Notes: a model not told the origin generated them from the letters alone. A stretch of DNA of 64,000 bases from Pontibacillus litoralis JSM 072002 (GCF_000775615.1 NZ_AVPG01000003.1:118272-182271); one strand, 5' to 3'; shown: positions 1-9,535, counted from the first letter of the stretch. Numbers and translations: made by a program.

Positions 1-235
1 GATCTACGCTCCCTCTTTTTGGCGGATTATCTGGATTACGAACAGCTTCTAATATGTATTCTTTGAATTCATTACCGCATTTTCCGAGGTCATGTAACAT
101 CCCAGCAAGACCTGCCAAATGTTTCATTCCTACTTTGTCACCATGCTGTTCGGCTAAATTTTTCACTTCCAACAAATGCTCTTTTACCGTCTGTATTTCT
201 TGATCACTTTGGCGAATATGTGCAATGTATTCCAA
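1..235 (-). CDS. cas3: CRISPR-associated helicase/nuclease Cas3, N-terminal HD domain (partial)
   Basis: Reading leftward from a TTG at 235, an open frame of 78 codons runs off the window. The TTG sits 8 nt after a GGGAGG ribosome site. The visible protein carries an HD-type metal-dependent nuclease motif (MLHDLGK) preceded by a conserved-looking GMKHLAGLAG helix, as in the N-terminal HD domain of Cas3, which degrades DNA recruited by Cascade. The adjacent array has type I-C repeats, in which cas3 is normally the first gene of the cas operon. Only the HD part is visible, so a stand-alone Cas3'' or another HD hydrolase cannot be excluded; the CRISPR neighbour makes Cas3 by far the likeliest. 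It is transcribed away from the array. Confidence 0.85.
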   Translation of the reverse strand, partial: MEYIAHIRQSDQEIQTVKEHLLEVKNLAEQHGDKVGMKHLAGLAGMLHDLGKCGNEFKEYILEAVRNPDNPPKRGSVD

Positions 236-239
236 TTGT

Positions 240-665
240 CAAACCTCCCTAAAGAAGCTATACTAAAAACAAATCAATATACCTAAATATAACTGTTTTA
301 AAAACTATCTCCACTATAACAATTATACTATTTAATAGGTAAAAAGTATTGATGAACAGAATATTTTTACAAAGTTTACAAAAGGCATAGCTTGTTGTAT
401 AAATCATTCTCTTAAGACTACTGTATCAAAAATGGTGCACATATTTTTGTACACCCCCTAATTAAATTTATTAACAATGTAAAAACACTTTTTGAAGTGC
501 GAATCCGAAGCTCACATGAAATCGCTAGAAGGTTCGCACCTGTTTTATCATAGTTTTAATACTAGATATCATGTATAATAGTAAATAAACACCAAATGAA
601 CCAACTTACTTGCGATTAATAATAGGATATTTTGTTTTTTCTAGGGAAAACCTATATTTTTCGCT
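240..665 (+). promoter_or_regulatory. CRISPR leader, also the divergent cas3 promoter region
   Basis: This AT-rich gene-free stretch separates the start of cas3 from the first repeat. It is placed as leader because the repeats to its right are uniform while the last repeat at the far end is degenerate, which is the leader-distal pattern. It contains a perfect inverted repeat, GTGCGAA at 497-503 and TTCGCAC at 533-539, whose arms resemble the repeat core; such leader motifs may serve adaptation. Both the array promoter and the cas3 promoter must lie here, but I cannot assign their -10/-35 boxes with certainty. Confidence 0.7.
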
Positions 666-3298
666 GTCGCACTCTATATGGGTGCGTGGATTGAAATCCA
701 TCTGTAAGTGGCGGTGGTTCCGGTGGTTCTATTGTCGCACTCTATATGGGTGCGTGGATTGAAATGTAATAGCAATCCTAATTTTGCGAATTATGTTAGG
801 TCGCACTCTATATGGGTGCGTGGATTGAAATAACAGGGGAAGGAGACAAACCGATCTCTGATAATATCGTCGCACTCTATATGGGTGCGTGGATTGAAAT
901 TCCATTATCCAAGTCCTCAATAAGCGCTTGCATGGTCGCACTCTATATGGGTGCGTGGATTGAAATTGTGACAGCTTTGTCACCTACCATTGTATACTTG
1001 TCGCACTCTATATGGGTGCGTGGATTGAAATTTTGCTACGGATCACTACTACATTACGTCATCGAGTCGCACTCTATATGGGTGCGTGGATTGAAATTGC
1101 TTTGGTTCAGCAGGCGTAGGCTCTTCTTTAGGTCGCACTCTATATGGGTGCGTGGATTGAAATAAAGCTATATGCTCGGCTCCTACCACACCTCTCACGT
1201 CGCACTCTATATGGGTGCGTGGATTGAAATATTTCCGCCTTTAGCGACTTGCTTACCCCATTTTTGCGTCGCACTCTATATGGGTGCGTGGATTGAAATA
1301 ACTTTTAAACATTGGTCAAAAGGGCATCGTGTAACGGTCGCACTCTATATGGGTGCGTGGATTGAAATTTGCTTTTTTAGCACGCTCTAACGTGCTAAAT
1401 GGTCGCACTCTATATGGGTGCGTGGATTGAAATTTAATCTTATACCATTCATTCCTCATTGTGTTTAGTCGCACTCTATATGGGTGCGTGGATTGAAATC
1501 TTTACTTTTTGGAGCATTTTTATAATTCCAATAGCGTCGCACTCTATATGGGTGCGTGGATTGAAATGACGCTCTCATTTAAAATGTAATCTAGTTGCAT
1601 GTCGCACTCTATATGGGTGCGTGGATTGAAATCTTGGTTATAGACAACGGCAGTTAACTCCGTTTGTCGCACTCTATATGGGTGCGTGGATTGAAATCTC
1701 TCTATCAAGCACTTATGCCGTGCTTGATTGAAGTCGCACTCTATATGGGTGCGTGGATTGAAATTTTTGAGTTTTGTTCTAGCTTCTTTTGCGTTCTGTC
1801 GCACTCTATATGGGTGCGTGGATTGAAATCTCTTGAGATTGAGCCAATTCTTGCATTGAGCCGGTCGCACTCTATATGGGTGCGTGGATTGAAATTTAAG
1901 CGATTTTAAAGTAGTTAACATGGAAACTGAACCGTCGCACTCTATATGGGTGCGTGGATTGAAATAACATCGACACCGCATTCTTTAAATCTTTTAAAGT
2001 CGCACTCTATATGGGTGCGTGGATTGAAATCGTCAGTGTATATAAGCGTTTATCAGTCATATCCTTGTCGCACTCTATATGGGTGCGTGGATTGAAATGG
2101 GTATGTTCTATATATATCCTCAAGTAGTCGGGGTCGCACTCTATATGGGTGCGTGGATTGAAATTTTTAGGTTGTGATAAATGCCTCTTCTTGTGGCGTC
2201 GCACTCTATATGGGTGCGTGGATTGAAATTATTTCTACGGTAGTGGATTTGACAAACCGTCAATAGTCGCACTCTATATGGGTGCGTGGATTGAAATGTG
2301 CATACTCAACGTCAACATCTTTTGACTTACCTGTCGCACTCTATATGGGTGCGTGGATTGAAATCACCTCATAGTCTATCCTAGCCAGCTGGCTGTCCCG
2401 TCGCACTCTATATGGGTGCGTGGATTGAAATATCCATTGTTTTAGCCATTATGATTCCTCCTCAGTCGCACTCTATATGGGTGCGTGGATTGAAATACAA
2501 ATTTTGGCTCCACGTTTACGGAGGCTGGTGAGTGTCGCACTCTATATGGGTGCGTGGATTGAAATCTTTAATACAAAGAGTTTCCGTAATATCTTTAACG
2601 TCGCACTCTATATGGGTGCGTGGATTGAAATCCGTAACCAAAGCCGGATTATCAATGTCTTTTTGAGTCGCACTCTATATGGGTGCGTGGATTGAAATCT
2701 GCCGTACATATCCCTACGGACAAACTAACGGGGGGTCGCACTCTATATGGGTGCGTGGATTGAAATAACGTGTGAAACATTTTTAAAAAAAGAACAAAAA
2801 GTCGCACTCTATATGGGTGCGTGGATTGAAATTGCAATATAAAACGTAAATTTACGCCCTTCTCGCGTCGCACTCTATATGGGTGCGTGGATTGAAATCT
2901 CGATCCGTGGGTCAGCGATATTTTTAGCTGCGTTAAGTCGCACTCTATATGGGTGCGTGGATTGAAATTAATGTAGTATCAAGTCTTGCATACGGCGCAA
3001 AACGTCGCACTCTATATGGGTGCGTGGATTGAAATATGGCACCGCGAGCATATTTCCAGCCCGCGGTAAGTCGCACTCTATATGGGTGCGTGGATTGAAA
3101 TACAGCTTCGCTATGGGACTTGTCGTTTGATAACGTCGCACTCTATATGGGTGCGTGGATTGAAATTTCGACCCATGGCTCTCCTTCGAATGTTTTGCCG
3201 GTCGCACTCTATATGGGTGCGTGGATTGAAATATCTAGTGTGGTTTCGAAAGTCTTAGAACCTAACGTCGCACTCTATATGGGTGCGTGGATTAGAAT
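666..3298 (+). CRISPR. Type I-C CRISPR array, 40 repeats and 39 spacers
   Basis: Forty copies of a 32-bp repeat are spaced every 65-70 bp. The repeat starts GTCGCACTC, has TATAT at its centre, and ends GTGGATTGAAAT, the classical type I-C form. Thirty-nine copies look identical; the last (3267-3298) has GA changed to AG in its GATTGAAAT end, marking the leader-distal terminus. Spacers are 33-38 bp and all appear different. The repeat folds into a hairpin, GCACTC/GGGTGC with a TATAT loop and one G-U pair, which is where Cas5c would cut and leave an 11-nt 5' handle by analogy with the family. Short protein-like frames across the array are artefacts of the repeat. Confidence 0.98.
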
Positions 3299-3416
3299 TT
3301 CACCTATACCTCATATATAACCAAAACTATTACCGCCCCCATATGAGAGCATAAAGGAATTTATGTTCAATCATGTTTACAAATGGTAAGTCAGCAGTAA
3401 ACATGCACACCCAAAA

Positions 3417-3441
3417 AGCCCTAACCAAAAAAGTTAGGGCT
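3417..3441 (-). terminator. Intrinsic terminator after ywbE
   Basis: Perfect 9-bp arms AGCCCTAAC and GTTAGGGCT surround a 7-nt loop. Read leftward the hairpin is followed by TTTTTGGG, so it ends the ywbE transcript and insulates it from the array. Confidence 0.85.
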
Positions 3442-3463
3442 CTCGCTTAGTTACATTAAATAT

Positions 3464-3661
3464 TCAATCCTTCTCTATTTCCTTTACTCGCCCAACTATA
3501 CCACCTTCAAGCATTACTTTAATGCCGTGCGGATGCTGTGAGGAGTTCGTCAATATTCTAGAAACAACGCCTTCTGTTAATTTACCGGTTCGTTGATCTT
3601 GCTTTTGTACGACCTTCACGTTCATGCCTGGCTTGATATTTTCTCGTTTTGTTCCTGTCAA
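3464..3661 (-). CDS. ywbE: YwbE family protein (DUF2196)
   Basis: This small basic protein of 65 residues matches the B. subtilis YwbE family in length and in its conserved core (a KQDQRTGKLTEGVV stretch, a TNSSQHPHGIKV stretch and a terminal GRVKEI). The TTG at 3661 is chosen because AAAGGAG lies 8 nt ahead and the resulting length is that of the family. The frame stays open upstream to 3703, but that extension has no comparable ribosome site and no counterpart in the family. The function is unknown; the fold resembles small KOW-like barrels, which is inference. It is monocistronic with its own terminator. Confidence 0.85.
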   Translation of the reverse strand: MTGTKRENIKPGMNVKVVQKQDQRTGKLTEGVVSRILTNSSQHPHGIKVMLEGGIVGRVKEIEKD

Positions 3662-3821
3662 TTTCAGTGCTCCTTTAAGTAGTATGTTATTTTCATTCAC
3701 CATAACATAGCTCGCTTTTTTATCATCTACTAATATGGAAAAGGGGAAAAATTATTCTCTCATTATAGCATTGAAGCCGTAAGATTATAAGTCACTCCTC
3801 CAAAACATACTAGGCATAATA

Positions 3822-4091
3822 TCAATGTCCGGCTTGCCAGGGCCTCGGAGCAGAGGGCACACGTTTCTTTGAATTGGGTAAATCGGTTCGGTTCACAACA
3901 CGTGGCTCCATACCACGTTCCATTCTACTTTTCACTTTGTTATCCATTTGATTCGTCATGGGCGCCCTATAAACGCGTTTACTTAATTGATTGCATTTGG
4001 CGCATTCCGCTTCTTGATGACTTCCTCGCATATGGTTATACCAAAGTGTAAATTCACCACAGTCTGGGCACAAAAATGTATAGCTTGGCAA
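3822..4091 (-). CDS. fmdB: FmdB-type zinc ribbon protein
   Basis: This 89-residue protein begins with a zinc ribbon of two CxxC pairs (Cys8/Cys11 and Cys30/Cys33), typical of the FmdB family first seen beside a formamidase. The rest is basic and proline-rich and probably disordered. The TTG start at 4091 follows AAGGAGG by 7 nt. It lies 12 nt downstream of fmdA and is surely co-transcribed. The family is annotated as a putative regulator of formamidase, but a direct regulatory role is not proven. Confidence 0.88.
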   Translation of the reverse strand: MPSYTFLCPDCGEFTLWYNHMRGSHQEAECAKCNQLSKRVYRAPMTNQMDNKVKSRMERGMEPRVVNRTDLPNSKKRVPSAPRPWQAGH

Positions 4092-4103
4092 CTGGAAGCC
4101 TCC

Positions 4104-5282
4104 TTATTTCGGCATGATATCAAATGTAAATATATCTTTAGGAAGTGCAATCGTACAGCAAGAATTAGGAATATCGACAACTCCCGCTAAATGCCCTTGA
4201 ACAGGTGCAGAACCAAGGAGCATATAGGCTTGTTCACCAGTAAATCCATGTGCTTTCAGAAATTCAATCGCATTTAAACAGGCATTGCGATAAGCTACAT
4301 TGGCGTCCATATACGTTTGCTTTCCTGTAAATTCATTTACCGATACCCCTTCAAATACAATATATTCATTATAGTGAGGATCCATTGGACCTGGTCGGAA
4401 AGCAGGGTTCTTCTTAATTTGATACTTTTCCATACCACCTTTGATAACTTCTACGTGTAAATCGATCCATCCAGGCATTTCAATACCACCGCAGAAGGTG
4501 ATTTCTCCATCTCCTTGCGAGAAGTGTAAGTCACCTACGGATAATTTTGCTCCTTCTACAAACACGGGGAAGTAGATTTTTGAGCCGCGTGATAAGTTTT
4601 TAATGTCACAGTTCCCACCATTTTCTCGTGGTGGCACTGTACGAGCACCTTCTCTCGCAACTCGGTCAAAGTCTTCTCCTGTCAAGGTCCCTAAAACCAC
4701 ACTATCTTTATCTGGTAGATTGGCTAATGGTGGCACACGCTTCGGATCTTGATCGACAAGTTCTGATTCACGACGGTTCCATTCATCAAGCAGCTCTTGA
4801 GAAGGGGCAACTCCAATTAGACCTGGATGAATAATACCTGCAAATTTAACGTTAGGAACGTGACGAGAGGTTGCATAAATACCATGGAAATCCCAAATTG
4901 ATTTTGCTGCCTCTGGATAGTGGTCCGTTAAAAAGCTACCACCATTTTCTTTAGCAAAAATCCCATTAAATCCCCACTCGTGTGCACTAAATGTACCAAT
5001 GTCGAGAATATCAACAACAAGCAAATCACCTGGCTCTACACCATTAACATACACTGGACCACTTAGTACATGGACACGATTCAGATTGACATCCCGAATA
5101 TCGGAAGGGTCATCATTGTTACGAATTTGTCCATCCGTCCAATCCAAGCACTCCATTCGGAATGATTCACCTGGATTCACCGAAAAAGCAGCAGGAATAT
5201 CGGGATGCCATCGGTTGTGTCCCGGTACATCTTGCTTATCCATCGTCTTGTTCAAATCCACTTGAAATAACTTTTTTGGCAT
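4104..5282 (-). CDS. fmdA: Formamidase (acetamidase/formamidase family)
   Basis: This 392-residue protein matches the FmdA/AmdA family over its full expected length. Recognisable stretches include the N-terminal VPGHNRWHPDIPA, the central GNCDIKNLSRGS, the SQGDGEITFCGGIE segment and the C-terminal LLGSAPVQGHLAGVVDIPN. The family hydrolyses formamide to ammonium and formate, supplying nitrogen. The ATG at 5282 has an AAAGGA ribosome site ahead. It is followed at once by fmdB. The long form with GNCDIKN suits formamidase rather than acetamidase, but substrate choice between short amides is not certain. Confidence 0.92.
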   Translation of the reverse strand: MPKKLFQVDLNKTMDKQDVPGHNRWHPDIPAAFSVNPGESFRMECLDWTDGQIRNNDDPSDIRDVNLNRVHVLSGPVYVNGVEPGDLLVVDILDIGTFSAHEWGFNGIFAKENGGSFLTDHYPEAAKSIWDFHGIYATSRHVPNVKFAGIIHPGLIGVAPSQELLDEWNRRESELVDQDPKRVPPLANLPDKDSVVLGTLTGEDFDRVAREGARTVPPRENGGNCDIKNLSRGSKIYFPVFVEGAKLSVGDLHFSQGDGEITFCGGIEMPGWIDLHVEVIKGGMEKYQIKKNPAFRPGPMDPHYNEYIVFEGVSVNEFTGKQTYMDANVAYRNACLNAIEFLKAHGFTGEQAYMLLGSAPVQGHLAGVVDIPNSCCTIALPKDIFTFDIMPK

Positions 5283-5433
5283 GTCCTCTTCATCCTTTCA
5301 AGATTGAGGTATCTTAGTGTAAATTCTTAGAAGCCCCACACAAAATACAAAAGAATTTAGCTTTAGCTTATCTTAAACTTTTGTAATTTTCAATCTATTT
5401 TAACCAATAAAATGCCTACAACAATTTACTAAA

Positions 5434-5467
5434 GAAGCCCTCCATCATTACGATAACAAAAGGCTTC
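5434..5467 (-). terminator. Possible terminator of the PH-domain gene
   Basis: GAAGCC at 5434-5439 and GGCTTC at 5462-5467 could pair, and leftward reading then gives TTTAG. The loop is long and the T run short, so this is tentative. Nothing else is seen between fmdA and the PH gene. Confidence 0.4.
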
Positions 5468-5481
5468 AAGTATGATGCTCT

Positions 5482-5847
5482 CTACAAGATATACGTGGCA
5501 ATCAACCGATCAAGCTTACGGACATCTACTTTTCTATTTAAATTCAATTTAAAATTCCCCGCTCTTGTCCACAGTTCAATTTCTGTATTAAGGTCAAACT
5601 TCCCACTATTTTCAGTAGAATACATCGTAATCGACTTAAAAGGAATCGTGTACATTTCAACCTTCTTTCCTGTAATTCCTTGGCGGTCAGCAATAATAAA
5701 ACGCTTATTCGTAATAACAGCTACATCACGTACCGTTTTATAAGCTAATACCGCCTTTTCTCCTTCTACTAACATATCTTGCATGTCATTGGGAACTTCC
5801 GTTTCTTGATCAAATGTCCATGCCATGATTTCATTTACAGATGCCAT
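5482..5847 (-). CDS. Bacterial PH domain protein (bPH_1-like)
   Basis: This 121-residue soluble protein has the arrangement of a stand-alone bacterial pleckstrin-homology fold: a helical lead-in, then VLVEGEK-like strands, a KTVRDVAVITNKRFIIADRQG segment and a PFKSITMYSTENSG turn. The ATG at 5847 follows AGGAGGG closely; the frame extends to 5922 but without a ribosome site. Relatives such as YozO of B. subtilis have no firm function. It stands alone, with the MFS gene diverging to its right. Confidence 0.8.
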   Translation of the reverse strand: MASVNEIMAWTFDQETEVPNDMQDMLVEGEKAVLAYKTVRDVAVITNKRFIIADRQGITGKKVEMYTIPFKSITMYSTENSGKFDLNTEIELWTRAGNFKLNLNRKVDVRKLDRLIATYIL

Positions 5848-5980
5848 GTTACGCCCTCCTGATTGTATACAATTTTGTTCGCAAATATATATTCGACATC
5901 CTATTAGAACATTCCTTCTCAAACAGATTCATTTGGATTTTTAGCACCGTGCAGTACAATAAGACAAGAGGTGACGAAAT

Positions 5981-7198
5981 TTGAGTGAGCAAAACAATCT
6001 AGGAATTAAAAACAATCTATTACCTTTCTTTTTATTAGTATTTATTAATTTCTTCGTCGGGTCGATGGTTGGACTAGAACGAACCGTTTTACCCCTTATA
6101 GGTGAAGAACATTTCGGTATGGTTTCTGCTAGTGCTAGCATTTCTTTCATCGTTAGCTTCGGTTTCTCTAAAGCAATTGTGAACTTTTTTGCTGGGAATC
6201 TTTCTGATCGTATCGGTCGTAAACAAGTTCTTCTACTCGGTTGGGGAATCGGGATACTAGTTCCATTCTTTATCATCATTGCCGAGTCATGGTGGGTCAT
6301 TGTATTCTCTAACGTTTTACTAGGTCTGAACCAAGGTTTAACGTGGTCAATGACTGTCAATATGAAAATAGATATAGCGAAAAGCACCGAAAGAGGCATT
6401 GCTGTTGGTCTAAATGAATTTGCCGGTTATATAGGAGTTGCTGTTGCTGCCATTGCATCAGGGTATGTCGCAACAACGTATTCCTTAAGTCCAGAACCAT
6501 TTTATATTGGCATTGGGATTGCTATTATAGGCTTTTTCTTATCTTTATTCGTTCAAGAAACAAGTACCTCTGTGTCGAATCGCCAAGCACAATCCAAAAA
6601 TCAGACATTATCCTTGAAAGAAGTCTTTCATTTAACCACTTGGAAGAATCGAACTTTATCCATTATTAGCTTAAATGGCATGATGACTAATTTTAAAGAT
6701 GGCATGGCTTGGGGATTATTCCCTTTATTCTTTGCTTCTAGTAGTCTTTCAATTAACCAAATCGGAACTATTATTGCCGTTTATCCAGCAGCTTGGGGGT
6801 TCTTTCAATTATTTGTTGGTGCTTTAAGTGATCGCATCGGTCGCAAGTTACTCATTACAATTGGGATGTGCACACAGGCATTTGCTTTGTGGGGAATACT
6901 TCTCGTAGATAACTACGCTTTATGGCTCTTTTTCTCTTTCCTACTAGGGATTGGTACGGCCATGGTATATCCTACCCTTATTGCTGCAGTGAGTGATGTC
7001 GCTCACGCTGACTGGCGAGCTAGCTCATTAGGAATTTACCGCTTCTGGCGAGATAGCGGATACGCATTTGGAGCATTAGCGGCAGGATTTTTTGCTGATT
7101 TGTTTAGTATCGAATGGGCGATTGCTATTGTAGCCTTATTGCCACTCTTAGCCGGAATACGAACTGCATTTACAATGGAAGAAACACTAAAAATATAA
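5981..7198 (+). CDS. MFS transporter, DHA1-like
   Basis: This 405-residue integral membrane protein has about 12 hydrophobic segments in two halves. Each half carries the MFS loop motif between helices 2 and 3 (GNLSDRIGRK in the first, GALSDRIGRK in the second). A hydrophilic linker falls near residue 200. The TTG start at 5981 follows an AGAGGTG site. The substrate cannot be told from sequence; the layout suits a proton-driven drug or metabolite exporter. It is a single-gene unit closed by a strong terminator shared with the opposing siderophore operon. Confidence 0.85.
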   Translation: MSEQNNLGIKNNLLPFFLLVFINFFVGSMVGLERTVLPLIGEEHFGMVSASASISFIVSFGFSKAIVNFFAGNLSDRIGRKQVLLLGWGIGILVPFFIIIAESWWVIVFSNVLLGLNQGLTWSMTVNMKIDIAKSTERGIAVGLNEFAGYIGVAVAAIASGYVATTYSLSPEPFYIGIGIAIIGFFLSLFVQETSTSVSNRQAQSKNQTLSLKEVFHLTTWKNRTLSIISLNGMMTNFKDGMAWGLFPLFFASSSLSINQIGTIIAVYPAAWGFFQLFVGALSDRIGRKLLITIGMCTQAFALWGILLVDNYALWLFFSFLLGIGTAMVYPTLIAAVSDVAHADWRASSLGIYRFWRDSGYAFGALAAGFFADLFSIEWAIAIVALLPLLAGIRTAFTMEETLKI

Positions 7199-7201
7199 CA
7201 A

Positions 7202-7243
7202 AAGAATCCACCAAGCATTTTTGCTAACTGGTGGATTCTTTTT
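7202..7243. terminator. Bidirectional terminator between the MFS gene and yfhA
   Basis: Perfect 12-bp arms AAGAATCCACCA (7202-7213) and TGGTGGATTCTT (7229-7240) are flanked by TTT on the right and AAA on the left, so the hairpin can stop both converging transcripts. Confidence 0.85.
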
Positions 7244-7247
7244 GTCA

Positions 7248-8276
7248 CTATTTCTCTCGCGCTAATAAATATAAAAAGTATGGTGCACCAATAACTGCGA
7301 CGACAATACCAGTAGGAATCTCGGTTTGAAAGATAGAGCGCCCGATCGTATCTGCTGCAATAACAAGTAAGCCACCTGTTAAAGCAGATGCAGGTAATAG
7401 AAATTGCTGCCTTGCTCCTACAAGTTGTTTAGCCAAGTGAGGACCAATCAATCCAACGAAACCAATTCCACCACTAACCGCTACGCTTGCTCCTGCTAAG
7501 CCGACAGCAGCAGCAAGTAACAATCGTCTTTCTCTTTCTACAGCGACACCTAGCCCATTTGCCATTTGATCACCTAAATAAATAACATTTAACGTTTGCG
7601 CTTTTAAAAATATATAAGGGAGTAATAGCATAACCCATGGCAACAATGCAAGAACAAAATCCCAATTCGAACCCCAAATACTTCCTGCTAACCATGTTGC
7701 CACAAATTGATAGCTTTCTGGTGTTAAACGAAGAGTTAATACAATCATTGCTGAACTAATACCTGCTGCTACTGCAACACCTGTTAAAATTAATCTTGTA
7801 GGTGAGATTCCTTCTCCTTTTTTATATGCCAATCCGTAAATTAAAATTGCAGCTAGTCCTGCACCAATAAATGAAAGAAAAGGTAAGAACATAATTGACA
7901 TAAAATTCTTTTCTGGAAAAAATGTAATATAAAGGACAACCATTAATCCCGCACCCGAATTGATGCCAAGAATGCCTGGATCAGCTAAAGCGTTTCGGGA
8001 AATTGTTTGCAAAATGCACCCAGATACAGCTAATGCCATTCCTATCAAAACAGAAATAACGATTCTAGGCAAACGAAATTCAAACAAAATAACCTCTTGC
8101 TTATCCGTCCCTTTCCCAAATAATGTTTCAAATACTTCTAATGGAGAAAGTCGAATATATCCTGTATTCATACTAATAATAAATGCAACGACAATGAGAA
8201 CAACGAGTAGCCCAATCACCAGAACCTTCTTCATATTTGTTTTTTGTTGTTGATTTTTCTTAAAGGTCGTGTTCAT
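7248..8276 (-). CDS. yfhA: Iron-siderophore ABC transporter permease (FecCD family, YfhA-like)
   Basis: This 342-residue permease has the 9-10 helices and the family signatures of FecCD proteins: RLPRIVISVLIGMALAVSG, NALADPGILGINSGAG, and the C-terminal GGIGFVGLIGPHLAKQ loop that contacts the ATPase. It overlaps the stop of the upstream permease by one base (TAATG), so the two are translationally coupled and likely form a heterodimeric channel. Gene order and similarity recall B. subtilis YfiZ-YfhA, which import hydroxamate siderophores. No ATPase gene is next to them, so a separately encoded ATPase such as YusV is presumably used. Confidence 0.88.
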   Translation of the reverse strand: MNTTFKKNQQQKTNMKKVLVIGLLVVLIVVAFIISMNTGYIRLSPLEVFETLFGKGTDKQEVILFEFRLPRIVISVLIGMALAVSGCILQTISRNALADPGILGINSGAGLMVVLYITFFPEKNFMSIMFLPFLSFIGAGLAAILIYGLAYKKGEGISPTRLILTGVAVAAGISSAMIVLTLRLTPESYQFVATWLAGSIWGSNWDFVLALLPWVMLLLPYIFLKAQTLNVIYLGDQMANGLGVAVERERRLLLAAAVGLAGASVAVSGGIGFVGLIGPHLAKQLVGARQQFLLPASALTGGLLVIAADTIGRSIFQTEIPTGIVVAVIGAPYFLYLLAREK

Positions 8277-9319
8277 TACAACTCTTTACCTCCTTTCCTT
8301 GCAATATAAAGAAAGAAAGGTACACCAATCACGCCAATTAATGCTCCTATTGGCGTTTCATATGGAGCGTTTAAAGTTCTTGCTGCTAAATCGGCAAGAA
8401 CCAATAACAAACCACCATATACCATTGAATTTGGAATAATCCAGCGGTAATCATGCCCTACAATTGCCCGAGTAATATGAGGAATGATTAGCCCAACAAA
8501 GCCTACACCACCGACGACAGATACGGCAGTACCCGCTAATACAAGTACAATCATCATTCCAACCATTTTAACGACCTTCGTACGCTGCCCGAGTCCAACA
8601 GCTACCTCTTCCCCTAAACTTATCATCGTAATAGACCGAGAAATAATCCAAGCACTGGCTAATGCCACAACTGCAATAGGGGTTATAATCTTCAAATGAT
8701 ACCATTTGGCACCAGATACCCCACCAGCATACCAGAACGCTAAATCTTGACTAACATTAAAATAAATCGCGATTCCCTCACTTAAGGCTATAAATAAGGA
8801 ACTTACTGCTGCCCCTGCTAGCACTAAACGCATCGGTGTAAGACCATTTCTTGTCAAAGAGCCTACCCCAAATACGAGGCCAGCTCCTATAGTCGCTCCT
8901 AGAAAAGAAAATAAGATGATGAAAGAATAAGACAACCCTGGAAGAAAAGCAAAGCAAAGAGCTAATACAAACCCCGCACCCGCATTTAAACCTAACAACC
9001 CTGAATCCGCCAGTGGATTTCTTGTCATCCCTTGCATCACAGCTCCAGACACGGCAAAGCAAGATCCTACAACCGCCGCTCCTAACACTCTAGGTAAACG
9101 GACTTCTTGAATAACTTGGTGAGCCGTCACATCTTCATTATAGTGAAAAATGGAATTCCACACTGTCTTGAAATCTATATCCGCTGCACCTAACGAAATA
9201 GAAGCCATAATAGATAATATTAAAGCAATGATTCCTCCTATGAATAAATAAAGACCCACCATAGGTCGTGAAATTTTTTCCATCTCTATCTTTTCCTCAT
9301 ATGTCTCTGATGTTGACAT
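8276..9319 (-). CDS. yfiZ: Iron-siderophore ABC transporter permease (FecCD family, YfiZ-like)
   Basis: This is the first of the two permease genes, 347 residues, with family motifs EVRLPRVLGAAVVGSCFAVSG, NPLADSGLLGLNAGAG and GGVGFVGLIIPHITRA. The ATG at 9319 follows AAGGAGG with a slightly long spacer. It starts divergently from the binding-protein gene, and a Fur box lies just upstream at 9351-9376, so iron repression is expected. The pair with yfhA forms the membrane channel. Confidence 0.88.
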   Translation of the reverse strand: MSTSETYEEKIEMEKISRPMVGLYLFIGGIIALILSIMASISLGAADIDFKTVWNSIFHYNEDVTAHQVIQEVRLPRVLGAAVVGSCFAVSGAVMQGMTRNPLADSGLLGLNAGAGFVLALCFAFLPGLSYSFIILFSFLGATIGAGLVFGVGSLTRNGLTPMRLVLAGAAVSSLFIALSEGIAIYFNVSQDLAFWYAGGVSGAKWYHLKIITPIAVVALASAWIISRSITMISLGEEVAVGLGQRTKVVKMVGMMIVLVLAGTAVSVVGGVGFVGLIIPHITRAIVGHDYRWIIPNSMVYGGLLLVLADLAARTLNAPYETPIGALIGVIGVPFFLYIARKGGKEL

Positions 9320-9350
9320 GGAGAATAAGCCTCCTTAACCACAAACCTTT

Positions 9351-9376
9351 ATTGATAATGAATTTCATAATCATTT
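9351..9376 (-). promoter_or_regulatory. Fur box for yfiZ-yfhA
   Basis: The sequence contains TGATAATGAATTTCATAATC, which fits overlapping 7-1-7 Fur half-sites (TGATAAT-n-ATTATCA type). It lies 32-57 bp ahead of the yfiZ start codon, where a bound repressor would block the leftward promoter. Confidence 0.75.
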
Positions 9377-9509
9377 GAATTGTACCAAATGCTGAACGAT
9401 AATTATAGATGAATTTTCAAAAATCTAATTTTCTTCTTCCCTATCTGTATTTTTATTTTTTACTTTAGGATTGACCTTTTAAATGAACACGTGTATGATT
9501 ACTTTTGTA

Positions 9510-9535
9510 ATTGATAATGAATTTCATTTTCATAA
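9510..9535 (+). promoter_or_regulatory. Fur box for yfiY
   Basis: A second copy of the same element, TTGATAATGAATTTCATTTT, lies 19-44 bp ahead of the yfiY start. It shares its first 15 bases with the box at 9351, so both divergent units are predicted to be Fur-repressed in iron sufficiency. Confidence 0.75.

Noticed and set aside
729..3320. Many open frames with repeated protein motifs across the array, on both strands
   Set aside because: They are translations of the 32-bp CRISPR repeat in different frames, without ribosome sites.
5981..7198. MFS gene as part of the siderophore locus
   Set aside because: It converges on yfhA with a terminator between and has no Fur box, so functional linkage is not supported.
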